This document shows positions 6,625 through 15,354 of a stretch of 32,171 nt of DNA, piece after piece (positions within the stretch are counted from its first letter, which is position 1; each line of letters opens with the position of its first letter). A program made the position numbers and the translations under genes. Source of the stretch: Candidatus Omnitrophota bacterium (GTDB lineage Bacteria; Omnitrophota; Gorgyraeia; Duberdicusellales; 4484-171); the NCBI GenBank assembly GCA_023228195.1, contig JALOBR010000005.1, positions 1 to 32,171 on the forward strand. Reading direction: 5' to 3'. The notes under the pieces are model-generated. The model was not told the origin of the DNA. It saw only the letters and a program-made list of their open reading frames with translations, and made no database searches.

Positions 6625-6695
6625 CAGCTTTCAACATTCAGCCGTCAGTCTCTCAAGGACGCCCTTTAGAGGGCAGTCTTCAGCTGATAGCTGAT
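6625..6695. repeat. Word-like repeat tract inside the hyf operon
   Basis: Words of the type CAGCTGATAGCTGATGGC, CAGCTTTCAACATTCAGCC and GCAGTCTTCAG, with a small hairpin GCCCT/AGGGC (6661-6674), fill the spacer between the large and small subunit genes. The other genes in the operon abut or overlap apart from the hyfB-hyfC spacer with repeat copy F, so this looks like an insertion. Confidence 0.5.
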
Positions 6696-6703
6696 GGCTT
6701 GTT

Positions 6704-8368
6704 CTATAAATCATTTCCCGAATATGACAAATCAAAACTTTTATTGCAAAGCGGAAAATCAGGAATTATATCACCCAAAACGCAAAAAGATAATCCCTGC
6801 CAATTAAGAAATGACGCGTCTACAATTTTGCACCTTTCAATTGCGCCTGCCTTATCTAGCTTAACCCAGTAAAGAACCGGCCCGCGCCAACTTTCAACAT
6901 AGCCCAAAGCGAAGCCTTCTTTTATGTCAGAGTTGCTTTGGGCTGCTGCCTGGGGCCTTATCCCCGAAATTAAGGGATCACGGACACGCCTGTCTTCGAC
7001 AGTTAGGCCCGTGGATTTGTGTGGCGGGGCGTCGCTCCTGTGGGTCTCCAGTTTATCAAGAAACTGCCGTATAAGTTTTATTGAATCCTCGAATTCGGAT
7101 ATACGCATAAAAAGCCGGCCCAAACAATCTCCGGTTGCCTGTTTTATAAGATTAAAGTTAACCTCTCCGTATATTCCGGGAAAATCTTTTCTTAAATCAA
7201 CCGCTATACCGCTTGCGCGGCCAGCAAGGCCGGTTATCCCCATATCCTCGGCGGTTTTTTTCTTTAATATGCCTGTACCGTCGGCCCTATCCATAAAAGA
7301 AACGCTTGATAGTAATATTTTTTTAATCTCATCGAAATCTTTATAAATTTTCTTTAACGAATCACGTAAAATTTGCGTTTTATCTTTATCCCAAGCCATG
7401 GTAATCCCGCCTATACAGTTTATATTTCGCAAATAGCGGCTTCCCGTAATTTTCTCATTTAGTTGTAATATATTTTCCTTAACTATAGAGGCAAATGCCG
7501 CCGGAAAACTAAAACCAACATCAACGGCCATTCCTCCAATATCATTTATATGGTTGTACATTCTCTCTAATTCCAAAAATACTGCCCGCATCAATCGTGT
7601 ATCATCCAATACCTTTATGCCGGATATTTTTTCAATTGCCATTGCATACGAAAGGCTGTGGGCAAAACTTGCATCTCCGCTAACGCATTCACAAATCCTT
7701 AAAGCATCGCCGGCGTTCTTTCCTTCAAAAAACTTCTCTATGCCTCTATGCGTAAATCCAAGCCTTATTTCCAAATTTATAATGGGCTCGCCTACGCTGC
7801 TAAAACGAAAATGCCCCGGCCCGATTATACCCGCGTGCACAGGCCCCACAGGAATCTCAAAAATTCCCTCACCCTCTACCTTATTAAAGCAATAGACCCC
7901 TGACACGTTATTTAGCTCCGGCACCTTGAAATCTTTTCTTAAGGGATAAACATCATTAGGCCAAATTTCATCATGCAGTCGAAGCCGCCTTAGGTCCGGA
8001 TTGCCTATCGGCTCTATGCCAAACATTTCCTTTATCTCTCGTTCGAATAAACTTGCGGAATAGATTTCTTTTGCCAATGAATCAAACTTTGGATTGTCTT
8101 GGGGTATCTCTGTTACCACAAAAAACCATTTTTTGTATTTAGCGCTCATAAAAGAACAATAAATTTTAAATGCGCCTTTTTCTTTTCGCGCGTCCTGCGC
8201 AAAAAAAGACGCAACCGGAGCATGGAGCAATTTATGGAGCGCTAAACAAATATTTTTGAAATCATCGGGGCTCGCCAAAAGATAGACCTCGTCTTCACTT
8301 AAATGCAAAATAGAAAATTCCAGGTTCATTTTTTCGTTTATCTCTTTTAATGCTGCTTTATAATCCAT
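6704..8368 (-). CDS. hyfG: Hydrogenase-4-like large subunit (NuoC-NuoD fusion) with altered nickel site
   Basis: A 554-residue fusion of a NuoC-like domain (about 1-150) and a NuoD/large-subunit domain (about 160-554), as in HycE and HyfG. GPVHAGIIGPGHFRF and RGIEKFFEGK are typical of this family. The nickel motifs are not canonical. Where CGxC is expected in L1 there is RICECVSGD (C226, C228), and where two cysteines are expected near the C-terminus there is only C541, with Ser550 in the second place (LCNKSFDLSYSG). The C-terminus also lacks the usual protease-processed tail. It may belong to the energy-converting hydrogenase-related (Ehr) group, whose reaction is unknown. It overlaps the hyfF-like gene by 11 bases. 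Confidence 0.9.
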   Translation of the reverse strand: MDYKAALKEINEKMNLEFSILHLSEDEVYLLASPDDFKNICLALHKLLHAPVASFFAQDARKEKGAFKIYCSFMSAKYKKWFFVVTEIPQDNPKFDSLAKEIYSASLFEREIKEMFGIEPIGNPDLRRLRLHDEIWPNDVYPLRKDFKVPELNNVSGVYCFNKVEGEGIFEIPVGPVHAGIIGPGHFRFSSVGEPIINLEIRLGFTHRGIEKFFEGKNAGDALRICECVSGDASFAHSLSYAMAIEKISGIKVLDDTRLMRAVFLELERMYNHINDIGGMAVDVGFSFPAAFASIVKENILQLNEKITGSRYLRNINCIGGITMAWDKDKTQILRDSLKKIYKDFDEIKKILLSSVSFMDRADGTGILKKKTAEDMGITGLAGRASGIAVDLRKDFPGIYGEVNFNLIKQATGDCLGRLFMRISEFEDSIKLIRQFLDKLETHRSDAPPHKSTGLTVEDRRVRDPLISGIRPQAAAQSNSDIKEGFALGYVESWRGPVLYWVKLDKAGAIERCKIVDASFLNWQGLSFCVLGDIIPDFPLCNKSFDLSYSGNDL

Positions 8369-9818
8369 GATTGATACCTTTTAATATTTCCAGGGCAGCT
8401 AAAATTATCTTATTTAAAAATACAGGCACTTTAATGCCCACCAAACACATAAAAATGAGCAAAAATAAAAAGGACAGTTTAGTGCTCAACGCTTCTGTGC
8501 CTGCCTTTAATTCTTCAGGTTTCTTACCGAATAAAATCCGGCTTAAATGATACACAATTGCGCCAAAGATTACGGCAAGCAATGCCAGAAATAATCCGCA
8601 GACGAGATACCTGCCTTGGCTGAATCCTGAAATCAATATAAAGAGCTCGCTGAAAAATATCGAGAAAGGCGGCATACCGGAGATTGCAAACATACCCATA
8701 ACCAGCATAACACCGCAAAAAGGCATTGAGGCTACAACACCTTTTATCACGTTCAAATTATCTTTTTTATATTTCTTAACTACACAGGCACCACCGAAAA
8801 ACATAAAAGATTTGGTTACAGCATGGTTAAAGATATGAAGCAGCGCTCCATAGGCTCCGAGTCCGCCGAAACCCAACCCGATTATAATTACTCCGATATG
8901 CTCTATGCTGCTATAGGCAAGAAAACGTTTTATGCGCTTTTGAACCAGAATAAAACCGCAGGCAATAACTAAAGAAATTATCCCGAATAGGATAAAAAGA
9001 TTTGATGTGAAATTGACGCCCACGCAAGCGTTTGTTATTATGCTAAAACGTAATATCGCGTAAATTGCGGTTTTAAGCAAGACCCCGCTAAGCATCGCGC
9101 TTACAGGGGAAATTGCCTGACTATGCGCGTCGGGAAGCCAGGTATGCATTGGCGCAATGCCTGCTTTCGTGCCATAACCTACCAGAATAAATAAAAAGGC
9201 TATCTTCACAATATTTGCATCTAAGCTTTTTGCTAAAGGAGCTATTTCATGCCAATTCAGTGTTTTTGTGGTTGCCACACAAGATACAGCATAATAAAGT
9301 ATAATTGTGCCGAGAAGAGCAAAAATAATACCAACTGAACAAATAATAATATATTTCCAGGCAGCTTCTATGGAATTTTTGTTGTTGTAAAATCCAACCA
9401 GAAAAGCAGATGCAAGAGTGGTAAGCTCAATTCCTACCCAAACCATACCTAAGTTGGCTACCATCGGTACCAACAGCATCGAAAAGGAAAAAAAGTTAAA
9501 AAGCGCATAATAAAACTTGGCTTTTTTTTCTGATATAAACCCGCCTGATATGTCTTTGCTAATATAATCTATCGAAAATAAAGAAGCGGCAAAAGTAACA
9601 ACGGATATTACAAAAAGGAAGAAGACGCTTAAGGCATCGACATAAAAGAAACCAAAAAACTTTACAGGAAGATTGATGTTAAGTGCAAAATAAAAAACAG
9701 TAACCAATACGGCTAAATGCCCTATTGCATTCAGCCGGCCAAGAGCTCTTAATTTTTTCACAAAAAGAGGCGCCAAAGTAAATAGCAAAGGAATACTTAA
9801 AATGCAAAGTAAAATCAT
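8358..9818 (-). CDS. hyfF: Proton-translocating subunit, HyfF/NuoN-like
   Basis: A 486-residue integral membrane protein of the MrpD/NuoN antiporter family with roughly 13-14 helices. The conserved helix-5 glutamate is in WVGIELTTLASAFLVGF. The helix-7 lysine lies in the signature GYGTKAGIAPMHTWLPDAHSQAISPVSAMLSG, and a following LLKTAIY holds the next lysine. These are the residues through which the family moves protons. It starts seven bases after the HyfE-like gene ends and overlaps the large-subunit gene by 11 bases, so it is tightly coupled in the operon. Confidence 0.93.
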   Translation of the reverse strand: MILLCILSIPLLFTLAPLFVKKLRALGRLNAIGHLAVLVTVFYFALNINLPVKFFGFFYVDALSVFFLFVISVVTFAASLFSIDYISKDISGGFISEKKAKFYYALFNFFSFSMLLVPMVANLGMVWVGIELTTLASAFLVGFYNNKNSIEAAWKYIIICSVGIIFALLGTIILYYAVSCVATTKTLNWHEIAPLAKSLDANIVKIAFLFILVGYGTKAGIAPMHTWLPDAHSQAISPVSAMLSGVLLKTAIYAILRFSIITNACVGVNFTSNLFILFGIISLVIACGFILVQKRIKRFLAYSSIEHIGVIIIGLGFGGLGAYGALLHIFNHAVTKSFMFFGGACVVKKYKKDNLNVIKGVVASMPFCGVMLVMGMFAISGMPPFSIFFSELFILISGFSQGRYLVCGLFLALLAVIFGAIVYHLSRILFGKKPEELKAGTEALSTKLSFLFLLIFMCLVGIKVPVFLNKIILAALEILKGINHGL

Positions 9819-9825
9819 AAAATTT

Positions 9826-10464
9826 TTAGCCTCTAAGGTTAGTTAATTTATTCACATCTATGTGCGTAAATAGTGTATTTATCCTATAAACAAAAATTCC
9901 TAAAATTATTACGCTTATAAAAACATCCAGAAAAATGGATATTTCAACCAGAAACGGCATGCCCCTACACATTGTAACAGCGAGAAGAAATAAGCCATTT
10001 TCCATAACTAATAAACCGATAATTTGGGTGATGGCTTTCAATCTAAAAATCATTATAAAAAGCCCTATCAAGATGACACAAAGCGTAAGCGCGAAAGTAA
10101 CACTTTGCATTTTATCGGTAAAAGGCATTACATTAAAAGTAAATAGATAGGAAAGATAGGTCAATATAAGCGCAACAAGAATTGAAAGCTGTGGGTTTAA
10201 AAGAAGGCCTAAATTTTCATTTACTTGTATTTTTTTGGTAATACCTGCAAGAAAGTTTGGTATTAAAATTACTTTAAGCACAAAGATTAAAATTGCAACG
10301 ATATATAAAGCTGCCTCTTTAAGCTCAAACGCAAAACTTACTGTAGTTAAAAATAAAAATAATGATTGCAGCCTAAAGCCTCCCACTAAAGCCGGAAGGC
10401 GCTTTACAATAACCATATAATAAGTAATCAGAAGAATTGAAATCAGAAAGATATAATTATACAT
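9826..10464 (-). CDS. hyfE: HyfE-like (NuoK-related) membrane subunit
   Basis: A 212-residue membrane protein with about seven hydrophobic segments. The tail half (MENGLFLLAVTMCRGMPFLVEISIFLDVFISVIILGIFVYRI) carries the NuoK-type glutamates in ENG and VEIS, as in HyfE. It is thought to lie between the antiporter subunits and the NuoH-like subunit and to help relay protons. Its ATG directly follows the TAA of the HyfC-like gene (TAAATG), so translation is coupled. Confidence 0.88.
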   Translation of the reverse strand: MYNYIFLISILLITYYMVIVKRLPALVGGFRLQSLFLFLTTVSFAFELKEAALYIVAILIFVLKVILIPNFLAGITKKIQVNENLGLLLNPQLSILVALILTYLSYLFTFNVMPFTDKMQSVTFALTLCVILIGLFIMIFRLKAITQIIGLLVMENGLFLLAVTMCRGMPFLVEISIFLDVFISVIILGIFVYRINTLFTHIDVNKLTNLRG

Positions 10465-11379
10465 TTATACTCCAAGCGCGGCTAGAATAATTGCGACTAA
10501 AGCCAGCACAAAAGAAAATGAGAAAAAATCAACGGTCCTAAAAAGGCGCATTTTTGCTAAATGCACTTCTATAAAGGAAACGAGAACGCATAATGCAAAA
10601 AGTTTAGCCAGATAGGCAGAAAAAACCGTAAAATTACGCAATAAGCCGTTGGATAAAAATGCCGGCATAAGTATCGTGCCTATCAAAGAGAAAAATACAA
10701 CCTGCTTTATATAGGAAGCAAGTTCAATCAAGGCAAGGGACCTCCCGGAATATTCAAGCACCATAGCCTCATGAATCATAGTAAGTTCAAGATGCGTTTC
10801 CGGATTATCAATAGGAATACGCGAAGTCTCGGCTAGAATAACCATAAAAAGAGAAATTGCCGCAATTATTGTGGGTAACCTTATGGTATATAAATTAACT
10901 GCTGCTAAATTTGTTGTGCCAAGATTTAAACAAATTGCGAATATAGAAAGTATTGCTACCGCCTCTGTAAAGGCTGAAATAAACATTTCACGGGAAGAGC
11001 CCATGCCGGCGAATGCGCTTGCCGTGTCCAATGCTGCCAGAGCCAAGAAGAAACGACCAAGCGAAAACAAAAATACCAGCAAAAGCAAATCTCCCAGCTG
11101 CTGAGTTTTTGTTAATACTATAAAAACCGGAACCACCAAGGACGCTGCCACAGAAGAAGCAAGCACTATAAATGGCGTTACCATAAATATCCAGGAAACG
11201 TGTTTGGAAATCACTTCTTCTTTTAAAAAAAGTTTTTTCAGGTTACGATACGGCTGAAATATACTTTGCCCGCTGCGAAATCTTAAATTATTTTTTATTT
11301 TGGTAATTACTCCACTTACCAGCGGGGCAATCGCCATAATTATGACTACCTGTAAAATACTTAACGTTATTTCTGTCAT
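10465..11379 (-). CDS. hyfC: HyfC/NuoH-like membrane anchor subunit
   Basis: A 304-residue membrane protein of the NuoH/HycD/HyfC family, with FRSGQSIFQPYRNLKKLFLKEEV after the first helix, GMGSSREMFISAFTEA in the middle and a DNPETHLELTMIHEAMVLEYSGRSLALIELASYIKQ loop containing the conserved acidic residues. This subunit anchors the peripheral arm and starts the proton path. The ATG at 11379 (MTEITLS) was chosen because it has AAGGA upstream and fits the family; the 34 additional codons upstream come from repeat copy F. The gene runs directly into the HyfE-like gene. Confidence 0.92.
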   Translation of the reverse strand: MTEITLSILQVVIIMAIAPLVSGVITKIKNNLRFRSGQSIFQPYRNLKKLFLKEEVISKHVSWIFMVTPFIVLASSVAASLVVPVFIVLTKTQQLGDLLLLVFLFSLGRFFLALAALDTASAFAGMGSSREMFISAFTEAVAILSIFAICLNLGTTNLAAVNLYTIRLPTIIAAISLFMVILAETSRIPIDNPETHLELTMIHEAMVLEYSGRSLALIELASYIKQVVFFSLIGTILMPAFLSNGLLRNFTVFSAYLAKLFALCVLVSFIEVHLAKMRLFRTVDFFSFSFVLALVAIILAALGV

Positions 11380-11406
11380 TAACTCTATCCTTCCCTGACT
11401 CTTTAT

Positions 11407-11491
11407 TACCCTCACTCGCTTCTCTCGGGGGTAATTCGCGCTGTGATTTTTCCGGCGCCACCAGAAGCCTGGAAACATCACGTGCTCATTA
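11407..11491 (+). repeat. Structured hairpin element, copy F (3' type)
   Basis: Plus strand: a short stem TACCC...GGGGGTA, then ATTCGCGCTGTGATTTTTCC and a G/C-rich tip. GGAAACATCACGTGCTCATTA completes the arm. The terminal TTA is the complement of the hyfB TAA stop. GCG pairs with TGC, followed by the asymmetric internal loop CTG opposite CG that is also seen in copy E. It separates hyfB from hyfC and is read by the operon transcript in reverse. Confidence 0.8.
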
Positions 11492-13324
11492 AAATTTTTT
11501 CATAAAAACAATCAAGGCTATTATAGTTATAAAAATATACGAAATATATAAATGTATACTACCCGGCTGCAGCCGCCTCATAAAACGCGCTAAGCCGAAA
11601 ATTCCACCCAGTAAAGGCGCGTATATATATTTTCTAAATATCGGGGTAGTGAAAGTTTCGTATTTAAAGGTTTTTACATGATAAAAAGATTCTCTGATTT
11701 TTTCCGTTTTTCTGTAAGGCAATAAGAAGAAGCTAAAAGCAACCCTGAATGGTTTAGAAAAGGCGGTTGCGCTGTATTCATTACGCGCGCCCAAATTATA
11801 ATAACCGCAATCCCAGGTATCATATTGCCTTGCTTTTCGTGCGCCGGCTAATACAAAAAGCAAAATTGCAGTTGCGATAACACACAAAACCAGCACAAGC
11901 GCGACTGCAGGCAAAGAGACAGTTGAGTTATTGGCAGTTATAAGTATAAAATTATTAAGGCTAAAATTTACATTTAAAGTTTCCAGTCCTAATACATTTT
12001 TTGAAACTACTACCAGATTTTTAAATATTATTACGCAGCCTAATCCGAAGACAAAAGTAAGAATACCTAGAAAGCACATACTTACCTTCATAGAAAAAGA
12101 AACTTCAACAGCCTCCCTGGCTTTCGCGCTTCTTGGCATTGCCAAAAATGTTACCCCAAACGCCTTGACAAAACATGCTGCCGCAAGCCCGCTTGTTAAA
12201 GCTAAGGCGGCTGCGGATAAACTTAAAAAAACTTTCATACCCGCAGTTGTCGAAAGGGCCCCCTGAAAAAACGCCTGAAACGTAAGCCATTCGCTCACAA
12301 ATCCATTCAAAGGCGGCAGCGCCGAAATAGCAACCGCCCCAACAAGGAAGGCTGCGGAGGTATAAGGCATTTTTTTAATAAGCCCTCCTAACTTTTCTAT
12401 GTCGCGTGTTCCTGTTGCCTTATAAACACTACCGGCGCATAGAAATAACAACCCCTTAAAAATTGCATGGTTAATTAAATGATACAGGCCCGCAGCCAGC
12501 GAAAAAACGGCTAAAACCGGAAGGTTTAGCTTTAAAAAAATCATGGAAACACCCAAGCCTAAAAGAATTATTCCTATATTCTCCACGCTGTGATAGGCAA
12601 GTAATTTTTTTAAATCATGTTCCATAAGTGCGCATATAACGCCGACTATACAGGAAATTGCTGCCAGGACCAGAATTAAATTACCCCACCACAAAGAACT
12701 AACCCCGAGAATGCATATAACAAACCTGATAATGCCATAAATTGCGGTCTTAATCATAACGCCGGACATAAGAGATGAAATGTGGCTTGGCGCCTGAGGA
12801 TGCGCTAATGGCAGCCAGATATGCAAAGGCACAATTCCCGCTTTAGTGCCAAAACCGATAAGTAAAAATAAAAAAACCAGGTTCCTTGCCCCCGCAGAAA
12901 GCGTATCTGCGTTTATCCTTAAAACATTAAAATCAAATGAACCAGCATGATTATACAAAATCAGAAAGGCAGCAATAATAAAAGCTGTTCCAATATGAGT
13001 CATTACGACATAAACGGTGCCGGCAGATATTGATTTTTCGCTTTTTTCGTCAAAGATAACCAGAAAATAAGAAATAAGCGACATCGATTCCCAGCAAATG
13101 AGAAAAACCAGGGCATTATTTACCGTTACAACAAGAAGCATCGAGATAATGAATAAAACAAAAAGAACCCAGTTGTAAATGATTTTGCCTTTTGAATAAT
13201 GCCCTTTTAGATAGCCCAGAGAATATGTTGCCGAAGGAAGAGAAATAAGCAGTATTGTGGATACAAAAAACAGAGAAAGCCCGTCGCGTAAGAAACCTAC
13301 ATGCAGATTAAAAATGTTTGCCAT
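11489..13324 (-). CDS. hyfB: Proton-translocating subunit, HyfB/NuoL-like
   Basis: A 611-residue antiporter-type subunit, first gene of the operon. Key residues are in CWESMSLISYFLV (helix-5 Glu) and FGTKAGIVPLHIWLPLAHPQAPSHISSLMSG (helix-7 Lys). LKKLLAYHSVENIGIILLGLG and LPPLNGFVSEWLTFQAF follow. The C-terminal extension contains WDCGY and NEYSATAFSKPFRVAFSFFLLPYR, typical of HyfB rather than NuoL. The apparent ion path is intact, so the complex should still couple a redox reaction to a proton or sodium gradient. E. coli HyfB is about 670 residues, so this is slightly short at the N-terminus. No Shine-Dalgarno is visible. The stop codon is overlapped by repeat copy F. Confidence 0.93.
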   Translation of the reverse strand: MANIFNLHVGFLRDGLSLFFVSTILLISLPSATYSLGYLKGHYSKGKIIYNWVLFVLFIISMLLVVTVNNALVFLICWESMSLISYFLVIFDEKSEKSISAGTVYVVMTHIGTAFIIAAFLILYNHAGSFDFNVLRINADTLSAGARNLVFLFLLIGFGTKAGIVPLHIWLPLAHPQAPSHISSLMSGVMIKTAIYGIIRFVICILGVSSLWWGNLILVLAAISCIVGVICALMEHDLKKLLAYHSVENIGIILLGLGVSMIFLKLNLPVLAVFSLAAGLYHLINHAIFKGLLFLCAGSVYKATGTRDIEKLGGLIKKMPYTSAAFLVGAVAISALPPLNGFVSEWLTFQAFFQGALSTTAGMKVFLSLSAAALALTSGLAAACFVKAFGVTFLAMPRSAKAREAVEVSFSMKVSMCFLGILTFVFGLGCVIIFKNLVVVSKNVLGLETLNVNFSLNNFILITANNSTVSLPAVALVLVLCVIATAILLFVLAGARKARQYDTWDCGYYNLGARNEYSATAFSKPFRVAFSFFLLPYRKTEKIRESFYHVKTFKYETFTTPIFRKYIYAPLLGGIFGLARFMRRLQPGSIHLYISYIFITIIALIVFMKKF

Positions 13325-13367
13325 TTTTTAGAAATTTATTCCCATTACCATAATACCATGGGCTTTA

Positions 13368-13473
13368 CCCACGGATAACCACGGAGTGGGATGTCGCCCC
13401 ACGGGGCGTATTGCACGGTACCACGGGTTTTATCCGTGGGGCTCCAGTTTAAAAGCCGCGGTTACGGGCTTTT
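13368..13473 (-). promoter_or_regulatory. GC-rich palindromic leader of the hyf operon
   Basis: The transcribed leader contains a long-range stem (CCCACGGATAA at 13368 with TTATCCGTGGG at 13430). Inside it is a strong hairpin, CGCCCC/GGGGCG. Upstream there is a separate hairpin, AAAAGCC/GGCTTTT (13451-13473). Neighbouring words (CCACGG, ACCACGGG) repeat several times, so this may be a repeat tract rather than a regulator. No known riboswitch consensus was recognised. Confidence 0.5.
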
Positions 13474-13498
13474 TGCAGTTCAATGAAAAAATTGAAAT

Positions 13499-13526
13499 AT
13501 TGTATACCCTGGAGTCAATATGTCAA
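13499..13526 (-). promoter_or_regulatory. Promoter of the hyf operon
   Basis: TTGACA (13526-13521) and TACAAT (13504-13499) on the minus strand are 16 bases apart, the same -10 sequence and spacing as the HU promoter at 27732-27759. It lies between the TonB receptor stop and hyfB and leaves a leader of about 165 bases. Confidence 0.75.
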
Positions 13527-13540
13527 GGCGAATTTAGAAG

Positions 13541-15277
13541 TTAAAATTCATAGGAGGCACTGAGCTTATACCAGCGTTTGCTGCCGTCTATATCTTTTAA
13601 CTCTTCATAGCTTTTGTTGAGAATATTTATGCCTTCCAGGGCAAGAGTAAAATCACGTAATTTTTTTTCCAGCTTTAAATCGAAGGTGACATATTTTTTC
13701 CTGTCCACCGGCTTTGAAAAATTACTTATAAAATTTGCGCGGTATCCTTTATAATTAAACCCAAAACTGGTTATTACTTTGTGGCGGTCGTAGTCAAAGA
13801 CATATTTCGAATACGCAAAGGGGCTTGCCTTATCTAAGGTAAGATAAGTATACCCGACAGAAAACTTTTCCAGAATACAATCCTTGAATTTAAGCTGAGG
13901 TAAAATATCAATACCGTAGGCTTTTATGCCGCCGACGTTCTGCGCCTGCCAGACATCTGCCTGATTGCTCCTGACCCAGTCAATTGTATTATACTGGTCC
14001 CTTAGAAATACGCTTGAAGAGAGACTGAAAAATTCTTTCGGGGAAAAATCAAAACCTAAATCAAAATTATTTGAACGCTGTATCCCAAGATCAGGATTTC
14101 CTCTGTTTGCAGCATCCGAATAATACAATTCAGTAAATGAAGGCGCGCGCCAAAGCCGGTCATAAGAAAATCGTAATTTAAAATCATCTTTCAAAAAGTA
14201 TCCTGTGCCAAGATGCGCATTTTCAAGATAATTCCATTTGGAATAATAGTCCGTGCCTGCGTTAAATTCTACCAGGAATTTACCGAATTGTTTTTCTGTG
14301 GTTCCAAGTAAAATACCTTTTCTTAACCTCGTGTGCTTGCTTAAATTGGTACTATCTATTTTTTCCTGCTCAATATTCAGGTTTACGAACAAATCATTAG
14401 AAAAACTTAATTCCTCTTTTAAGCCGTAGACATAAGTTTTATGGTAATTTGTAGAAAGCGTCGGGTTTGTGCGGTCTAAGATAAATTTATCGCTATGCCG
14501 GCGCAGGTAAGCTGTATTATTTAATTTAAAATTTCCGCCATCGAAGCCAAAACGCCCGAGAAAAAATCGCTGGTTTATGTGTTCTTCTTCCTGCCTGAAA
14601 CGCGACGAATAAAAGCTATCCGCACCAAAATCTCTTTTAGTCTGGCCGAATAGAAACTCCAAATCATTTTTATCGATTTTCCAAAGATTATGATAAGAGA
14701 AGTTATAAATTTCAAAATCAGTATCGGCCCGGGAACCTTTTGATATCTTATGCTCTATTGAAAGCCTGTTCTTTGTGTCTAAAATCGGGAAATTTATAGA
14801 CATCAGGTTTTCCCAAAGAGCGTATTGTCCGAAAGAACTTTTTAAAAGCACACCCCTATCTTGCGGAGCTTTAAGTTTAAAGTCTACTCTCTGTGAATTT
14901 TTATAAATATCGATTTCTTCAAGATCAGCGCTGGTTAAAGGAATCTCTAGAGTGAAATGGCCTGTCTGAGGGTCATTTATTTTAACACCCCCGAGCGTTA
15001 CATAAGCATCCTCAAAGACGCTGCCGCGTATCGATAAATCCTGCTGCACCCCGAAGGGAGCGCGCTCCTTGAGATTCGTGCTTGATGAATAATCAAGCAG
15101 TTCTTCAAGGCAGGTATAAGGCAGGTTTTTAATATCCTCGGAAGAAATGTCATCTACGCTTTCTGTCGCGCTATCTAAATAACTTTTGGTTATTGTAATA
15201 GGCTCAAGCACAACAGTTTCGCAAAGCCCATAAAAAGAACATAAGAAAGTTAATAAGAAAATGGCTGATTTTTTCAT
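13541..15277 (-). CDS. TonB-dependent outer membrane receptor (BtuB-like)
   Basis: A 578-residue outer membrane receptor. Residues 1-19 form a signal peptide. A TonB-box-like stretch (ETVVLEPITIT) follows, then a plug domain up to about residue 125 with LPYTCLEELLDYSSSTNLKERAPFGVQQDLSIRGS and VTLGGVKINDPQTGHF. The rest is rich in alternating strands forming the 22-strand barrel and ends in SASYEF with a terminal Phe, the usual barrel signature. Its modest length and plug sequence resemble BtuB-type receptors, but the ligand cannot be read from the sequence. No cobalamin riboswitch was recognised upstream, and no TonB, ExbB or ABC transporter genes are in the window. No clear Shine-Dalgarno. 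Confidence 0.9.
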   Translation of the reverse strand: MKKSAIFLLTFLCSFYGLCETVVLEPITITKSYLDSATESVDDISSEDIKNLPYTCLEELLDYSSSTNLKERAPFGVQQDLSIRGSVFEDAYVTLGGVKINDPQTGHFTLEIPLTSADLEEIDIYKNSQRVDFKLKAPQDRGVLLKSSFGQYALWENLMSINFPILDTKNRLSIEHKISKGSRADTDFEIYNFSYHNLWKIDKNDLEFLFGQTKRDFGADSFYSSRFRQEEEHINQRFFLGRFGFDGGNFKLNNTAYLRRHSDKFILDRTNPTLSTNYHKTYVYGLKEELSFSNDLFVNLNIEQEKIDSTNLSKHTRLRKGILLGTTEKQFGKFLVEFNAGTDYYSKWNYLENAHLGTGYFLKDDFKLRFSYDRLWRAPSFTELYYSDAANRGNPDLGIQRSNNFDLGFDFSPKEFFSLSSSVFLRDQYNTIDWVRSNQADVWQAQNVGGIKAYGIDILPQLKFKDCILEKFSVGYTYLTLDKASPFAYSKYVFDYDRHKVITSFGFNYKGYRANFISNFSKPVDRKKYVTFDLKLEKKLRDFTLALEGINILNKSYEELKDIDGSKRWYKLSASYEF

Positions 15278-15288
15278 TAATTAAATAT

Positions 15289-15354
15289 TACCCTATTCGA
15301 GGATAATTCAACCAGGGAATTTTTCTTATATCCGAAAAATTCCAAGTCTAATTA
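15289..15354 (+). repeat. Structured hairpin element, copy I (short, 3' type)
   Basis: Plus strand: a minimal stem TACCCTATTCGAGGATA, then ATTCAACCA and the hairpin GGAATTTTTC/GAAAAATTCC with an 8-base loop. It ends AAGTCTAATTA. The final TTA is the complement of the TAA stop of the PP-loop gene. The end reads CTAATTA instead of CTCATTA, so this copy is diverged or reduced. Confidence 0.65.

Noticed and set aside
6704..8368. Calling this a functional [NiFe] hydrogenase large subunit
   Set aside because: Two CxxC pairs are required; only three cysteines are in the relevant places and their spacing is wrong.
11380..11481. 34-residue N-terminal extension of the HyfC-like protein
   Set aside because: These codons come from repeat copy F, while a Shine-Dalgarno and the family-typical start lie at 11379.
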